Shown: piece after piece, positions 8,483 to 19,854 of the stretch
Position numbering within the stretch: position 1 is the stretch's first letter
Layout of the letters: every line of letters starts with the position of its first letter
Assembly: GCF_000428985.1 (NCBI RefSeq)
Contig: NZ_AUAZ01000020.1
Coordinates: forward strand, 1-64,000
Origin: Marinobacterium litorale DSM 23545
GTDB lineage: Bacteria; Pseudomonadota; Gammaproteobacteria; Pseudomonadales; Balneatricaceae
Direction of reading: 5' to 3'
Length of the DNA stretch: 64,000 bases
The notes under the pieces: generated by a model
The model's input: the letters and a program-made list of their open reading frames with translations, nothing else
Database searches by the model: none
Told to the model about the DNA's origin: nothing
Translations under genes and position numbers: made by a program

Positions 8483-9556
8483 ATGCTTCGTCAACAGACA
8501 CATAAACAGATCCTGGATAACCTGACGTCCTCCGTTCTTCTGCTCGACGAGAAGCTCTGTATTCAATACATGAATCCGGCCGCTGAGATGCTGTTGGAAG
8601 CCACGCTGAGGCGCATGAAAGACCGGCCCATTGAAGAGTGGTTAAGCTCAAGCGAAGAGGAGATTCGGGTACTGCAGGAGTCATTCAGTTCAGGGCATCC
8701 TTACAGTAAACGCGAATCCAGACTTGTCACGCAAACCGGGCAGGAGCTGATCGTTGACTACAGTGTTAATCCGGTTCCCCAGTCCGGTGTGCTGCTTGAG
8801 ATACAGGCTCGCGATCGCTTGATTCGTATTGAGCGTGAAGAGGAGATCCTGACTCGCCATGCCACTGCACGAACGCTGGTGAGAGGTCTCGCGCACGAAA
8901 TTAAGAACCCCTTGGGTGGAATACGTGGCGCCGCTCAGCTGCTTGAGCGAGAGCTCGGTGATGAGTCTTTGCATGAATATACGCGGATCATCATAGAGGA
9001 GGCGGATCGTCTGAGAAATTTGGTGGATCGGCTCCTCGGGCCTCACAAGTTACCTAATATCGAGCTTGTGAATGTCCACGCCATCCTTGAGCGCGTGTTC
9101 AGCTTGATTCAGGTGGAATGTGCAGGTCGTATCAGTTTGGTCCGGGATTACGATCCAAGTATCCCCGAATTCGAGGGGGATAGTGAACAGCTGATCCAGG
9201 CCATTCTCAATATTGCGCGTAATGCGATGGAAGCGTTGCAGGAAGCGGCGACGCCTGATCCGCAGATTGTTCTCAGGACCCGGGCGTTGAGGCAGATAAC
9301 GCTGGGTACTGAAAGGCATCGCTTGGTGTGCTCGGTGGAGGTGATCGACAACGGTCCTGGCATACCGCGCGATATGATCGATTCCATATTTTATCCCATG
9401 GTGACGGGACGGCCGGACGGCTCGGGGCTGGGTTTGTCTATCGCTCAATCAATTATCAATCGTCACCATGGTTTGATTGAGTGCAATACGGAGCCGGGCG
9501 AGACCCGCTTCCAACTGTTTATACCGCTGGAGCAGAATCATGAGAACCTCAGGTAA
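8483..9556 (+). CDS. glnL: Nitrogen sensor kinase NtrB
   Basis: The PII-controlled kinase/phosphatase of NtrC. The 357-residue soluble protein has an N-terminal PAS domain (about 5-115), the phosphoacceptor His138 in GLAHEIKNPLGG, and an ATP-binding domain with N box (NIARNAMEAL), DNGPGIP and GLGLSIA. No membrane segment, as expected for this cytoplasmic kinase. It overlaps glnG by 17 bases, so the two are translationally coupled. The intergenic region upstream (8287-8482) contains TTTTGGTG-like sequences but no convincing promoter. Confidence 0.97.
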   Translation: MLRQQTHKQILDNLTSSVLLLDEKLCIQYMNPAAEMLLEATLRRMKDRPIEEWLSSSEEEIRVLQESFSSGHPYSKRESRLVTQTGQELIVDYSVNPVPQSGVLLEIQARDRLIRIEREEEILTRHATARTLVRGLAHEIKNPLGGIRGAAQLLERELGDESLHEYTRIIIEEADRLRNLVDRLLGPHKLPNIELVNVHAILERVFSLIQVECAGRISLVRDYDPSIPEFEGDSEQLIQAILNIARNAMEALQEAATPDPQIVLRTRALRQITLGTERHRLVCSVEVIDNGPGIPRDMIDSIFYPMVTGRPDGSGLGLSIAQSIINRHHGLIECNTEPGETRFQLFIPLEQNHENLR

Positions 9557-10976
9557 GGTCTGGGTCGTTGATGACGACCGTTCTATTCGCTGGGTGCTGG
9601 AAAAGGCGCTGGGCTCTGCCGGCGTGGATACGCAGGTTTTCGAAAGTGCCGATGAGCTGATCCGTCGACTAGAGCGGGAGCAGCCGGATGCGATCATCAG
9701 TGATATCCGGATGCCCGGTACCGACGGTCTGGAGCTGTTACGGCATCTGCAGCAGGTAAACGCCGAGATGCCGATCATCATTATGACGGCGCACTCCGAC
9801 CTTGATAGCGCGGTGGCTTCCTATCAGGGCGGTGCTTTTGAGTATCTGCCTAAACCGTTTGATGTGGATGAGGCCGTTGCGCTTGTTAAACGTGCAATCG
9901 AACACGCCAACGAGCGCAAGGAGAAAGTCACTGAGCAGGAAGAGGATGCCAGTGCCGAAATCATCGGTGAAGCACCCGCGATGCAGGAGGTTTTCCGTGC
10001 GATCGGTCGGCTTTCCCACTCGAATATTACGGTGTTGATCAACGGGGAGTCGGGTACCGGTAAGGAGCTGGTGGCGCATGCGTTGCACCGTCACAGCCCG
10101 CGTTCCGCACGGCCTTTTATCCCGCTGAACATGGCGGCGATCCCGAAGGATCTGATCGAGTCTGAACTGTTCGGTCATGAGAAAGGGGCCTTTACCGGCG
10201 CCCAGGCGGCGCGGCGCGGTCGGTTTGAGCAAGCGGATGGCGGCACCCTGTTTCTCGATGAGATCGGCGATATGCCCGCCGATACGCAAACGCGGCTGTT
10301 GCGTGTATTGGCCGACGGTGAATTTTATCGGGTGGGCGGTCATACACCGGTCAAGGTCGATGTGCGGATTATTGCGGCGACTCACCAGAATCTTGAGCGT
10401 CTGGTGAAAGAGGGGCGTTTCCGTGAAGACCTGTTTCACCGCCTGAACGTGATTCGCATCCATATTCCCAAGCTTGCCGAGCGGCGGGAAGATATACCGC
10501 GCCTTGCCCGTCACTTCCTGGCCCACTCTGCAGAAGAATTGAGTGTGGAGCCTAAGATCCTCAAGCAGGAAACCGAGGAGTTTCTGTGCGATCTGCCCTG
10601 GCCGGGTAACGTGCGCCAGTTGGAGAATATCTGCCGGTGGCTGACCGTAATGGCCTCCGGGCGTGAAGTCCTGGTCTCTGATCTGCCCACGGAGCTGATT
10701 GAAGCGCAAAGTGAAAATGGCCCTGTATCCGGCAGTTGGGAGCAGGCACTGCGTATTTGGGCCGACCAGCAGTTAGCTCGGGGGCAGCAGGGCATTCTTA
10801 ACGAAGCGGTGCCTCAGTTCGAAAAGGTGATGATCGAGGTGGCACTCAAACACACGGCCGGACGCCGTCGTGATGCGGCTCAGCTACTGGGTTGGGGGCG
10901 GAATACGCTGACCCGGAAGATTAAGGAGCTGGATTTGGATTCCGGTAGTCTCGCGGATGAAGAGGGTGACGACTGA
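9540..10976 (+). CDS. glnG: Nitrogen response regulator NtrC
   Basis: A sigma-54 activator that, once phosphorylated, drives glnA and other nitrogen-assimilation promoters. I chose the ATG at 9540 ([13 protein letters not shown]), giving 478 residues, close to known NtrC; the frame is open further upstream inside glnL. Receiver domain 1-120 with phosphoacceptor D55; AAA+ domain with Walker A GESGTGKE, the sigma-54 contact loop GAFTGA and Walker [12 protein letters not shown]-terminal Fis-type helix-turn-helix ([19 protein letters not shown]). The candidate NtrC half-sites at 6613-6669 are its probable targets. Confidence 0.98.
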   Translation: MRTSGKVWVVDDDRSIRWVLEKALGSAGVDTQVFESADELIRRLEREQPDAIISDIRMPGTDGLELLRHLQQVNAEMPIIIMTAHSDLDSAVASYQGGAFEYLPKPFDVDEAVALVKRAIEHANERKEKVTEQEEDASAEIIGEAPAMQEVFRAIGRLSHSNITVLINGESGTGKELVAHALHRHSPRSARPFIPLNMAAIPKDLIESELFGHEKGAFTGAQAARRGRFEQADGGTLFLDEIGDMPADTQTRLLRVLADGEFYRVGGHTPVKVDVRIIAATHQNLERLVKEGRFREDLFHRLNVIRIHIPKLAERREDIPRLARHFLAHSAEELSVEPKILKQETEEFLCDLPWPGNVRQLENICRWLTVMASGREVLVSDLPTELIEAQSENGPVSGSWEQALRIWADQQLARGQQGILNEAVPQFEKVMIEVALKHTAGRRRDAAQLLGWGRNTLTRKIKELDLDSGSLADEEGDD

Positions 10977-11023
10977 ATGTGTCGGGGGTAGTATCCGGCT
11001 GCGACAGTCATTCGGAGTCGGAT

Positions 11024-11482
11024 ATGCTCGATGTGGTCCTCTATCAACCTGAAATTCCCCCCAATACCGGCAATATCATTCGCCTGTGTGCCAATACGGG
11101 CTATCGTCTTCATCTAATCGAGCCGCTGGGCTTTGAGTTGGACGATAAACGTTTGCGTCGGGCAGGGCTTGATTATCACGAATTCGCAGCGGTACGCAGC
11201 TGGCCCGATCTGGACAGTTGTCTGGAGTCAGTCAAGCCCGGGACCGTATGGGCGCTGACGACCAAGGCTCAGCAGAGTTACAGCGACGCCACCTTTGCGC
11301 CCGGTGATATGCTGCTGTTCGGCCCCGAAACCCGGGGGTTGCCCGCATCGGTACGTGAACGCTTCCAGGGCCTGCGTCTGCCGATGCTGGGAAAAAGCCG
11401 TAGCTTGAATCTCTCCAACGCCTGTGCTGTGGTTGTTTATGAGTCCTGGCGCCAGTTGGGCTTCGTGGGTGCGGGTGGTTGA
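11024..11482 (+). CDS. trmL: tRNA (cytidine(34)-2'-O)-methyltransferase
   Basis: A SPOUT methyltransferase that 2'-O-methylates the wobble base of tRNA(Leu). I start at the ATG at 11024 ([17 protein letters not shown]), preceded by GGAG, giving 152 residues; an upstream in-frame extension to 10979 is not family-like. Motifs of the trefoil knot are clear: [27 protein letters not shown] and [13 protein letters not shown]. It follows glnG by 47 bases and may be co-transcribed with it. Confidence 0.95.
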   Translation: MLDVVLYQPEIPPNTGNIIRLCANTGYRLHLIEPLGFELDDKRLRRAGLDYHEFAAVRSWPDLDSCLESVKPGTVWALTTKAQQSYSDATFAPGDMLLFGPETRGLPASVRERFQGLRLPMLGKSRSLNLSNACAVVVYESWRQLGFVGAGG

Positions 11483-11496
11483 GTGAGGGCGACATT

Positions 11497-11826
11497 GTGC
11501 AAAATGTATTGATTCTAAGCCGGCTTGTCGTCGAGGCGCCGGATATGGGCGGGCTTCCCACCGTTAGCGGGGTGACCCACGATGGTCGCTCCGTGCAGTT
11601 TCTAGCGGAGGCTGATCAGTCGGTCAATGTCAAAACGCTGGAGTTTCAGCAGACGCCGGTTCTGGTGCTGGTCGATCAGTTGTTGGAGCCTTTTGCCGGT
11701 ATGCTGCAGGTCCCGGCAAGAGCTTTGTTATCGGTGGTCCCGATGGCGAGTGGTGAGATACAGGCGTTGCTTGATCGCGGTGAGGGAGATGCTTTGCTTC
11801 GGGTGGTTAGAGAACAACTCTCTTAA
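11497..11826 (+). CDS. Small protein of unknown function
   Basis: I do not recognise this protein of about 109 residues. It has no signal peptide, membrane segment or cysteine cluster and looks like a small soluble alpha/beta domain (alternating hydrophobic strands, acidic C-terminal half). The start is uncertain: GTG at 11497 has GAGGG 8 bases upstream and is my choice; TTG at 11479 would overlap the trmL stop by 4 bases. It converges on the heme lipoprotein gene with a 4-base overlap. Codon use matches its neighbours, so I think it is real. Confidence 0.6.
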   Translation: MQNVLILSRLVVEAPDMGGLPTVSGVTHDGRSVQFLAEADQSVNVKTLEFQQTPVLVLVDQLLEPFAGMLQVPARALLSVVPMASGEIQALLDRGEGDALLRVVREQLS

Positions 11827-12134
11827 CGACGCAGTGCCATCGCGTATTTCACGACTGCATCGGCCTGCTCTGGCGATAACTGCGGCAGATGGAGCGGGGG
11901 ATGTTCGAAGCGGTAGCCGCTGCGGATCATCAAAACCAGCTCATGATGCTGAACTTGAACCGGATGGGTCAGGTTTTCGAGGTACTCGCCCAGGCCGTTT
12001 TCCTGATGGCAGCTGCGACAGTAATAATCGTAAAGCTCATCGCCTGTTTTGAGCCGTGCCGGATCCGGTTGAGAACAGGCGGCGGTCAGGGCGGCCAGTG
12101 ATGTCAGCAACAGTGCTCGGGCATGTATTGCCAT
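11823..12134 (-). CDS. Small c-type cytochrome-like lipoprotein
   Basis: A 103-residue envelope protein. It begins with a lipoprotein signal peptide (lipobox LTAAC, cysteine near residue 20), then one heme-binding CRSCH motif in a cytochrome-c-like domain of about 80 residues; methionines (VLMIRSG or YAMALRR) could be the sixth heme ligand. It is therefore probably a monoheme lipoprotein facing the periplasm. The ATG at 12134 follows the holA stop by 2 bases and has GAGGGG upstream, so it is probably translated from the leuS-lptE-holA message. No redox partner is visible nearby. Confidence 0.75.
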   Translation of the reverse strand: MAIHARALLLTSLAALTAACSQPDPARLKTGDELYDYYCRSCHQENGLGEYLENLTHPVQVQHHELVLMIRSGYRFEHPPLHLPQLSPEQADAVVKYAMALRR

Positions 12135-12136
12135 CG

Positions 12137-13180
12137 TTAGCCCCTCTCGTATCCCTCTTCCCAGGGTGTTGCACACCCCGCCAGCTGTAGAGTCATCTGT
12201 TCCAGGGTCAGCCAGGGATCGCCAGGCGCCTGACCTTTGATCATCAGGTCGGCCAGAGCCGCCTGCTGCAGAAGCACTTCTAGCCTATCGGTCGGCAGTC
12301 GGCTGCACGCCTGGCGAATAATCTGTTTGCGTTTACCCCAGATCCGTTCCCGTTGGCACAGTGGATCGAATGGCTGGCCTTCACTCAGGGCCTGAGTCAC
12401 CCGGAAGATCAGTCTGAGGTCCCGTGCCAGTGCCCAGAGCACGATCGTCGCATCATTGCCCTCCTGGCGTAATACCTGAAGTATATGTCGGGCACGTTTG
12501 ATCTGCCCCTGTAGCGCCGCATCGGTCAGTGCAAAAATATCAAAGCGCGAGCTATCACTGACGGCCTGAGCCACTTCATCGGCACTTAAACGCTGATTGG
12601 GATGAAGTAGCGCGAGTTTGTCTAGTTCCTGGCGGGCGGCCAGCAGGTTTCCCTCGATGCGGTCGGCCAGCAGAGCCAGTGCGTCGGGCTCCAGCTCAAG
12701 GCCCTGGCTGGCCGCTCGTTGTGCCAGCCACTGCGGTAGCTGGTCGGGTTCGACGGGCCAAACCTCAACCACAACACCTTTTTGCTCGACGGTTTTGAAC
12801 CAGGCGCTCTGCTTGGTGTTGCGTTCAAGGCGGTCAGCGATGATCAGTAGCGTGTTGTCCGGGGCTGGATCAGCCAGGTATCGCTGGAGCAGATCACTGG
12901 CGGACCGGTTGAGTTTGTAGCCGCCCAGGCGTAGCTCAATCACTTTCCGCTCGGCAAATAGAGACAACGCGTTAGCGCTTTCCAATAACCGGTCCCAGTT
13001 GAAGCTTGCATCTATATGCATCACGTCACGTTCAGTGAAGCCTTGTTCGCGCAGATGGCCGCGAATCAGGTCGACACTCTCACCGCACAATAGAGGTTCG
13101 TCACCGGTAACCAGGTAGACCGGGAGGCTGTTCTGCTCGCGCTTTAGATGGCTGGCGAGTTGCTCGGTGCGAACTTTCAT
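12137..13180 (-). CDS. holA: DNA polymerase III delta subunit
   Basis: The clamp-loader subunit that opens the beta sliding clamp. The 347-residue protein matches HolA (343 in E. coli) and has the family N-terminus (QLASHLKREQNSLPVYLVTGDEPLL) of the degenerate AAA+ fold, plus the C-terminal collar helices (ARDLRLIFRV). It starts 8 bases after the lptE stop, in the conserved leuS-lptE-holA order. A nadD gene, which often follows, is absent here; the small heme lipoprotein takes that place. Confidence 0.96.
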   Translation of the reverse strand: MKVRTEQLASHLKREQNSLPVYLVTGDEPLLCGESVDLIRGHLREQGFTERDVMHIDASFNWDRLLESANALSLFAERKVIELRLGGYKLNRSASDLLQRYLADPAPDNTLLIIADRLERNTKQSAWFKTVEQKGVVVEVWPVEPDQLPQWLAQRAASQGLELEPDALALLADRIEGNLLAARQELDKLALLHPNQRLSADEVAQAVSDSSRFDIFALTDAALQGQIKRARHILQVLRQEGNDATIVLWALARDLRLIFRVTQALSEGQPFDPLCQRERIWGKRKQIIRQACSRLPTDRLEVLLQQAALADLMIKGQAPGDPWLTLEQMTLQLAGCATPWEEGYERG

Positions 13181-13188
13181 CGCAGCGC

Positions 13189-13680
13189 TTACTCGGCGGG
13201 CGCCAGGCTCAGGTACTGGCGCAATATCTGGTTAGCCAGTTGTCCTTGCAGATCCTGCTTGATCTGGTTTTCGAGCGCATCCCTCGCTGTCGTGTTGTCG
13301 TCGTCATTGAAGACGCGCTCAGCACGGACTTCGCGACGATCGATCAGTGGTTTTCCATCGCGGTCAAAGACGCTGAACAGTGCCGTGGCGATCAGCTCAT
13401 ATTCGATGGCATCGTCGCTGACCGTCCGGGTCAGAACGCGCCGCCGCGTGTTCTCGCTATGAATCTGCAACCGTTTGTTAGCGCTGGAGGTAATCTCGAT
13501 GCCCGAGACCTCCAGCAGGTTATTAAGCTGGGAGCGGATCTGGCTGGGGCGCCGCTCTGAGATCACCAGATCAACCTGACGCAGGGATTCAGGGACCGGC
13601 TGATAGCCGGCCAGGTGGAATCCGCAGCCACTGATCACGGAGGTGAGCAGTAGTCCAAGCCAGAAGCGGCGCTTATACAT
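13189..13680 (-). CDS. lptE: LPS-assembly lipoprotein LptE
   Basis: The outer-membrane lipoprotein that plugs and assembles LptD, the LPS translocon. I start at the ATG at 13680 (AGGGGAC upstream), giving 163 residues: a signal peptide with lipobox VISGC (Cys about residue 19), then the LptE domain beginning GFHLAGYQPVPESLRQVDL. The frame stays open upstream inside leuS, but that extension is only a shadow of the leuS reverse frame. It lies 13 bases from the leuS stop in the usual operon order. Confidence 0.95.
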   Translation of the reverse strand: MYKRRFWLGLLLTSVISGCGFHLAGYQPVPESLRQVDLVISERRPSQIRSQLNNLLEVSGIEITSSANKRLQIHSENTRRRVLTRTVSDDAIEYELIATALFSVFDRDGKPLIDRREVRAERVFNDDDNTTARDALENQIKQDLQGQLANQILRQYLSLAPAE

Positions 13681-13693
13681 GAACAGTCCCCTG

Positions 13694-16369
<2,676 letters not shown>

Positions 16370-16398
16370 CTGCGTTAAAAGAATGTTGAAAACGTTGC

Positions 16399-16428
16399 CG
16401 CATAGGATACAGCGGTTTCAAGGGTCAA
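16399..16428 (-). promoter_or_regulatory. Candidate leuS promoter
   Basis: On the minus strand, TTGACC (16423-16428), an 18-base spacer and TATGCG (16399-16404). The -35 is good and the -10 weak. Its position would put the inverted repeat at 16317-16369 inside the leuS leader RNA. Confidence 0.35.
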
Positions 16429-16556
16429 GGCCAGTTTTCCTCGGGTTTCACTGACCGGGAACAGTGACTTTCTAAGTGTCAGGGGCTGTACTATAGAACT
16501 AAGAAGGGTGCTGTTGAGTGGCACCGGGAATCGATTGTTGTACCCAAGGAGTTGTT

Positions 16557-17090
16557 ATGACCAAGAACGATAAAAACGTGCCCAAGCATTCCTCCAAGGC
16601 TCCGGAAGCCTATGATCGGATTCTGGACCGGTTGACCGAGCGGCTGGATAAGGCGGGCGAGTACTCCTGGGATTATATTCAGGAGCAGATTGAAGATGCC
16701 GCGGAGCTAGAGCTTGCTGCCGAGGAGATGACTCGCGATGAGGTCGATCTGCTTAAGGCCTATATTCGTCGGGACCTGAAGCAGCTGGGGTATTACATTC
16801 ATGAGACTGGGGCGGGCGTTGCTGCCTGGTTGCACTTCGATTTGAACATACTCGAACGCCAGGTGATCGACCGCTTACTGGCGGTGGCCGACCGTACCCG
16901 AATCGACTATGAATTGCTGCGGGAGCAGCTCGAGCATGGCGAGAATGAGTATCTGGCAGGCGAAATTACAGCCCCTGGAACGCTGGAGTGTCGTCTCTGT
17001 GGAGCGACTCAGCAACTGACGGAAACCTCAAAGATCGAACCCTGTGGCTGCGGCGCTGTGGTGTTTTCGCGCCGTTCGGACGCGCTGTAA
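16557..17090 (+). CDS. ybeL: YbeL-family zinc-ribbon protein (DUF1451)
   Basis: A cytoplasmic protein of unknown function, 177 residues from the ATG at 16557, which has AAGGAG 6 bases upstream; a longer in-frame start at 16518 is less likely. The N-terminal two thirds is helical and acidic (SWDYIQEQIEDAAELELAAEE); the C-terminus is a zinc ribbon with CRLCGA and CGCGA. YbeL genes lie beside leuS in enterobacteria too, supporting orthology. Its last 63 bases overlap the 3' end of lnt on the opposite strand. Confidence 0.88.
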   Translation: MTKNDKNVPKHSSKAPEAYDRILDRLTERLDKAGEYSWDYIQEQIEDAAELELAAEEMTRDEVDLLKAYIRRDLKQLGYYIHETGAGVAAWLHFDLNILERQVIDRLLAVADRTRIDYELLREQLEHGENEYLAGEITAPGTLECRLCGATQQLTETSKIEPCGCGAVVFSRRSDAL

Positions 17091-18542
17091 CAGAGGGCAG
17101 AGAGTGAGCAACAGCGCAACACCGAGGACTGGCCAGGTGCCTGCGCGTTGGTAGGGCGTTGTCCCCGTCATGGGCTGGACCTCGCCCGTCAGTACTGCGG
17201 TTTGATCCACCGGTAACTGGCCACGGATTCGGCCCGACTCATCGATCAGGGCGGTGATTCCGTTGTTGGTGCTGCGGATTACCCAGCGACCATTCTCCAG
17301 TGCGCGCATCTGCGCCATCTGCAGATGTTGGTCAGGCCCGATGGAGCGGCCGAACCAGGTGTCGTTGGAGAGGGTCAGGATGGCGTCAGCTTCACGTGCA
17401 CCGTCTCTGACCAACTCTGGATAAGCGATCTCATAACAGATGGCCGGCGCCAGTCTGTGGTCGCCAACCTGCAATAGGGTTGTGTCCTTTTCGGGCAGGC
17501 TGAAGCTGGACATGGGTAGATTGAAAAATTCGATCAGCCCCCGTAGCTGGGCTTCCAGCGGTACGTATTCACCAAAGGGCACCAGTCGGCGTTTATGATA
17601 GCGCTGCTCGGGCTGGTTCAGGACCGCCAGACTGTTGTGATACAGCGTACGTCCGGGCGCGTCAGAGCTTTTCGTTGCACTGGGAAGTCCCGTAATGATG
17701 CGCGCGTCTGCGCTGTTTTCCAGCAGAGGAGAGAGTTGCCCTGCCACCTGATAATAAAATGCGGGGATCGCATTCTCGGGCCAGATAATCATGTCAGCGT
17801 CCCGGTGGGGCAGGCTCAGCGTGACCAGCTGGCTAACGATCCGATTGCGGGCTTGGGGTGCCCATTTCATCATCTGCGGGACGTTGGGTTGGACCAAAGC
17901 AACCTGTAATGGAGGTGCGCTGGCCTGGGTCCAGGCGGGGAAGGGTAGCCATGCGCACAGGGCTAATATGACGCCAGGAAGCAGCGGTCGCAGGTTGCGC
18001 TGAGCGAGTGCTTCCACGATGCCTGCGGCAAGCAGTACGGAAATCAGACTCAGGCCCCAAACACCGGTTAACGGTGCCAGCGAGGCCAAGGGCGTTTCAG
18101 TCCAGCCGTAGCCCAGATAGAGCCAGGGAAAACCGGTTAGCAGCCAGCTTCTGAGCCACTCGAAGCCCACCCAGAGTCCGGTGAATGCCAACCATCCGGT
18201 CGCAGGTGACCGAAACCAGCGTGCGCCGATCCAGCTCTGTGCGCCAAACAGAAGTGCCAGGGCCGCGCAGAATGCGCCCGTGAGACCAGCCGCCAAAGGG
18301 ACGGAGGCCTGGCCGTAGGTATGGATGCTGACGTAGACCCAGGATACGCCGGCACCAAAAAAGCCCAGGCCGAACAGCCAGCCGGTCATCAGTGCGCGAG
18401 CAGGGCTATGCTCTTCGCGCAACAGCCACCAGAGCAGGGCCGGGCTCAGGATTGCAAAGAATGCATAATTGAACGGCGCGAAGGCCAGCGTGGTGGTTGC
18501 GCCGGCGAACAGGGCAACCGGGTAGCGAATCCGGCGGCCCAT
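17028..18542 (-). CDS. lnt: Apolipoprotein N-acyltransferase
   Basis: Inner-membrane enzyme adding the third acyl chain to the N-terminal cysteine of lipoproteins, needed for Lol export. The 504-residue protein has about six N-terminal membrane segments, then a periplasmic nitrilase domain with catalytic elements near IIWPENAIP (Glu), the Lys in YHKRRLVPFGEYVP and the Cys in APAICYEIAYPE. Last gene of the miaB-ybeZ-ybeY-corC-lnt operon, one base after corC. At least four lipoproteins encoded in this window would be substrates. Its 3' end overlaps ybeL antisense by 63 bases. Confidence 0.97.
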   Translation of the reverse strand: MGRRIRYPVALFAGATTTLAFAPFNYAFFAILSPALLWWLLREEHSPARALMTGWLFGLGFFGAGVSWVYVSIHTYGQASVPLAAGLTGAFCAALALLFGAQSWIGARWFRSPATGWLAFTGLWVGFEWLRSWLLTGFPWLYLGYGWTETPLASLAPLTGVWGLSLISVLLAAGIVEALAQRNLRPLLPGVILALCAWLPFPAWTQASAPPLQVALVQPNVPQMMKWAPQARNRIVSQLVTLSLPHRDADMIIWPENAIPAFYYQVAGQLSPLLENSADARIITGLPSATKSSDAPGRTLYHNSLAVLNQPEQRYHKRRLVPFGEYVPLEAQLRGLIEFFNLPMSSFSLPEKDTTLLQVGDHRLAPAICYEIAYPELVRDGAREADAILTLSNDTWFGRSIGPDQHLQMAQMRALENGRWVIRSTNNGITALIDESGRIRGQLPVDQTAVLTGEVQPMTGTTPYQRAGTWPVLGVALLLTLCPLLQRVRTARKHHSAAATGFDL

Positions 18543-18543
18543 T

Positions 18544-19386
18544 TTAGCGCTCGATACGTTGAACCTGTAACAGGCGAATCCGGCGGTTGTCGGAACTCAG
18601 CACTTTAAAGCTGAAGCCCTCGAACTCGACCGATTCGTCCTTGTCCGGCAGATGGCCGAACTGCTGGGTTACAAGGCCGCCGATGGTGTCGAACTCGTTG
18701 TCCGGCAGGCCCAGGTCGAAGTATTCGTTGAAATCTTCAATGGGGGTGAGTGCTTTGACGATATAGCCTTCGTCATCGAAAGCCTTGATGTTGCCTTCAC
18801 CATCATCGGCGTCATGCTCATCTTCGATTTCGCCAACAATCTGCTCCAGCACATCTTCGATAGTGATCAAGCCGGCGATCCCGCCATATTCGTCGACCAC
18901 CACCGCCATGTGGTTGCGGGTGCCGCGAAACTCCTTAAGTAAGACGTTCAAACGCTTGCTCTCGGGAATCATCGTCGCCTTGCGCATGCACGTGCGCAGG
19001 TCAAATTCGTCGAGGCGGCCTTCAAGCAGATACGGCAGCAGGTCTTTGGCCAGCAGTACGCCGACAATCTCATCGGGGTTTTCGCCGCAGACGGGAAAGC
19101 GGGAGTGGGCGCTGGCGATAATTAGCGGCATGAAGTCGCGCGGCGACTGGCCGATGTGAACGACCGACATCTGCGAGCGTGGAATCATCACGTCACGGAC
19201 CTGCATATCGGACACCTGCATGGCGCCTTCGACAATGCTCACGGCATCCTGGTCCAGGATGCCCTCTTCGCCCGCTTCATAGAGAACCTCAAGAACATCT
19301 TCCCGGGTTCTGGGTTCATCGGAAAAGGCGTGGGTCAGTTTTTCCAGCCAGCTCTTTGATGAGCTTCCCGATCGATCTTCGCTCAT
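18544..19386 (-). CDS. corC: CorC/YbeX-family protein with CBS pair
   Basis: A 280-residue cytoplasmic protein: a tandem CBS (Bateman) domain at about 65-190 (VRDVMIPRSQM, then VVVDEYGGIAGLITIEDVLEQIVGEIEDE) followed by the CorC_HlyC transporter-associated domain. It lacks the DUF21 membrane domain of longer relatives. The family is linked to magnesium/cobalt efflux and, as YbeX, to ribosome metabolism together with YbeY and YbeZ. It is preceded by ybeY (9 bases) and followed by lnt (1 base). Confidence 0.93.
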   Translation of the reverse strand: MSEDRSGSSSKSWLEKLTHAFSDEPRTREDVLEVLYEAGEEGILDQDAVSIVEGAMQVSDMQVRDVMIPRSQMSVVHIGQSPRDFMPLIIASAHSRFPVCGENPDEIVGVLLAKDLLPYLLEGRLDEFDLRTCMRKATMIPESKRLNVLLKEFRGTRNHMAVVVDEYGGIAGLITIEDVLEQIVGEIEDEHDADDGEGNIKAFDDEGYIVKALTPIEDFNEYFDLGLPDNEFDTIGGLVTQQFGHLPDKDESVEFEGFSFKVLSSDNRRIRLLQVQRIER

Positions 19387-19395
19387 GTTGCTCCT

Positions 19396-19854
19396 TTAAG
19401 CGGATTCATAAGGGTCGGCAATACCCAGCTGGGCCAGCAGCTCGATTTCGAGTGCTTCCATGACCTCAGCTTCGTCGTCCTTTATATGATCGAAACCGAG
19501 CAGATGCAAGGTGCCGTGAATGACCATATGGGCCCAGTGATCGGTCACCGTCTTGTTTTGCTCCTGGGCTTCCTGCTCGACCACGTCGGCACAGATCGCC
19601 AGATCGCCGATCAGGTCCACCGGTACCCCGGGTGGGGCTTCAAACGGAAAGGAGAGCACGTTAGTGGGCCGGTCTTTGCCCCGGTACTCACGGTTCAGCG
19701 TTTGGCTCTCCTCCGGGGTGACAATTCGAATACAGATTTCACCCCGGTCAATGCGCCCGTCAAGGGCCGTTTGTACCCAGCGCTCGAACTGCTCAGGCTG
19801 GGGCAGCGCGGCGCTGTTATCAACGTCGATTTGAAGGTCTATGTGCCGGTTCAT
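19396..19854 (-). CDS. ybeY: Endoribonuclease YbeY
   Basis: A zinc-dependent RNase involved in 16S rRNA 3'-end maturation and ribosome quality control. The 152-residue protein has the signature [11 protein letters not shown], whose three histidines bind zinc, and the conserved arginine region [20 protein letters not shown]. Its start overlaps the ybeZ stop (ATGA), indicating translational coupling. Confidence 0.97.
   Translation of the reverse strand: MNRHIDLQIDVDNSAALPQPEQFERWVQTALDGRIDRGEICIRIVTPEESQTLNREYRGKDRPTNVLSFPFEAPPGVPVDLIGDLAICADVVEQEAQEQNKTVTDHWAHMVIHGTLHLLGFDHIKDDEAEVMEALEIELLAQLGIADPYESA

Noticed and set aside
8449-8581. CATGAATCCGGCC occurs twice, 120 bases apart, before and inside glnL
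   Set aside because: Only 13 bases, one copy is codons of the PAS domain; probably coincidence or a tiny duplication without function.
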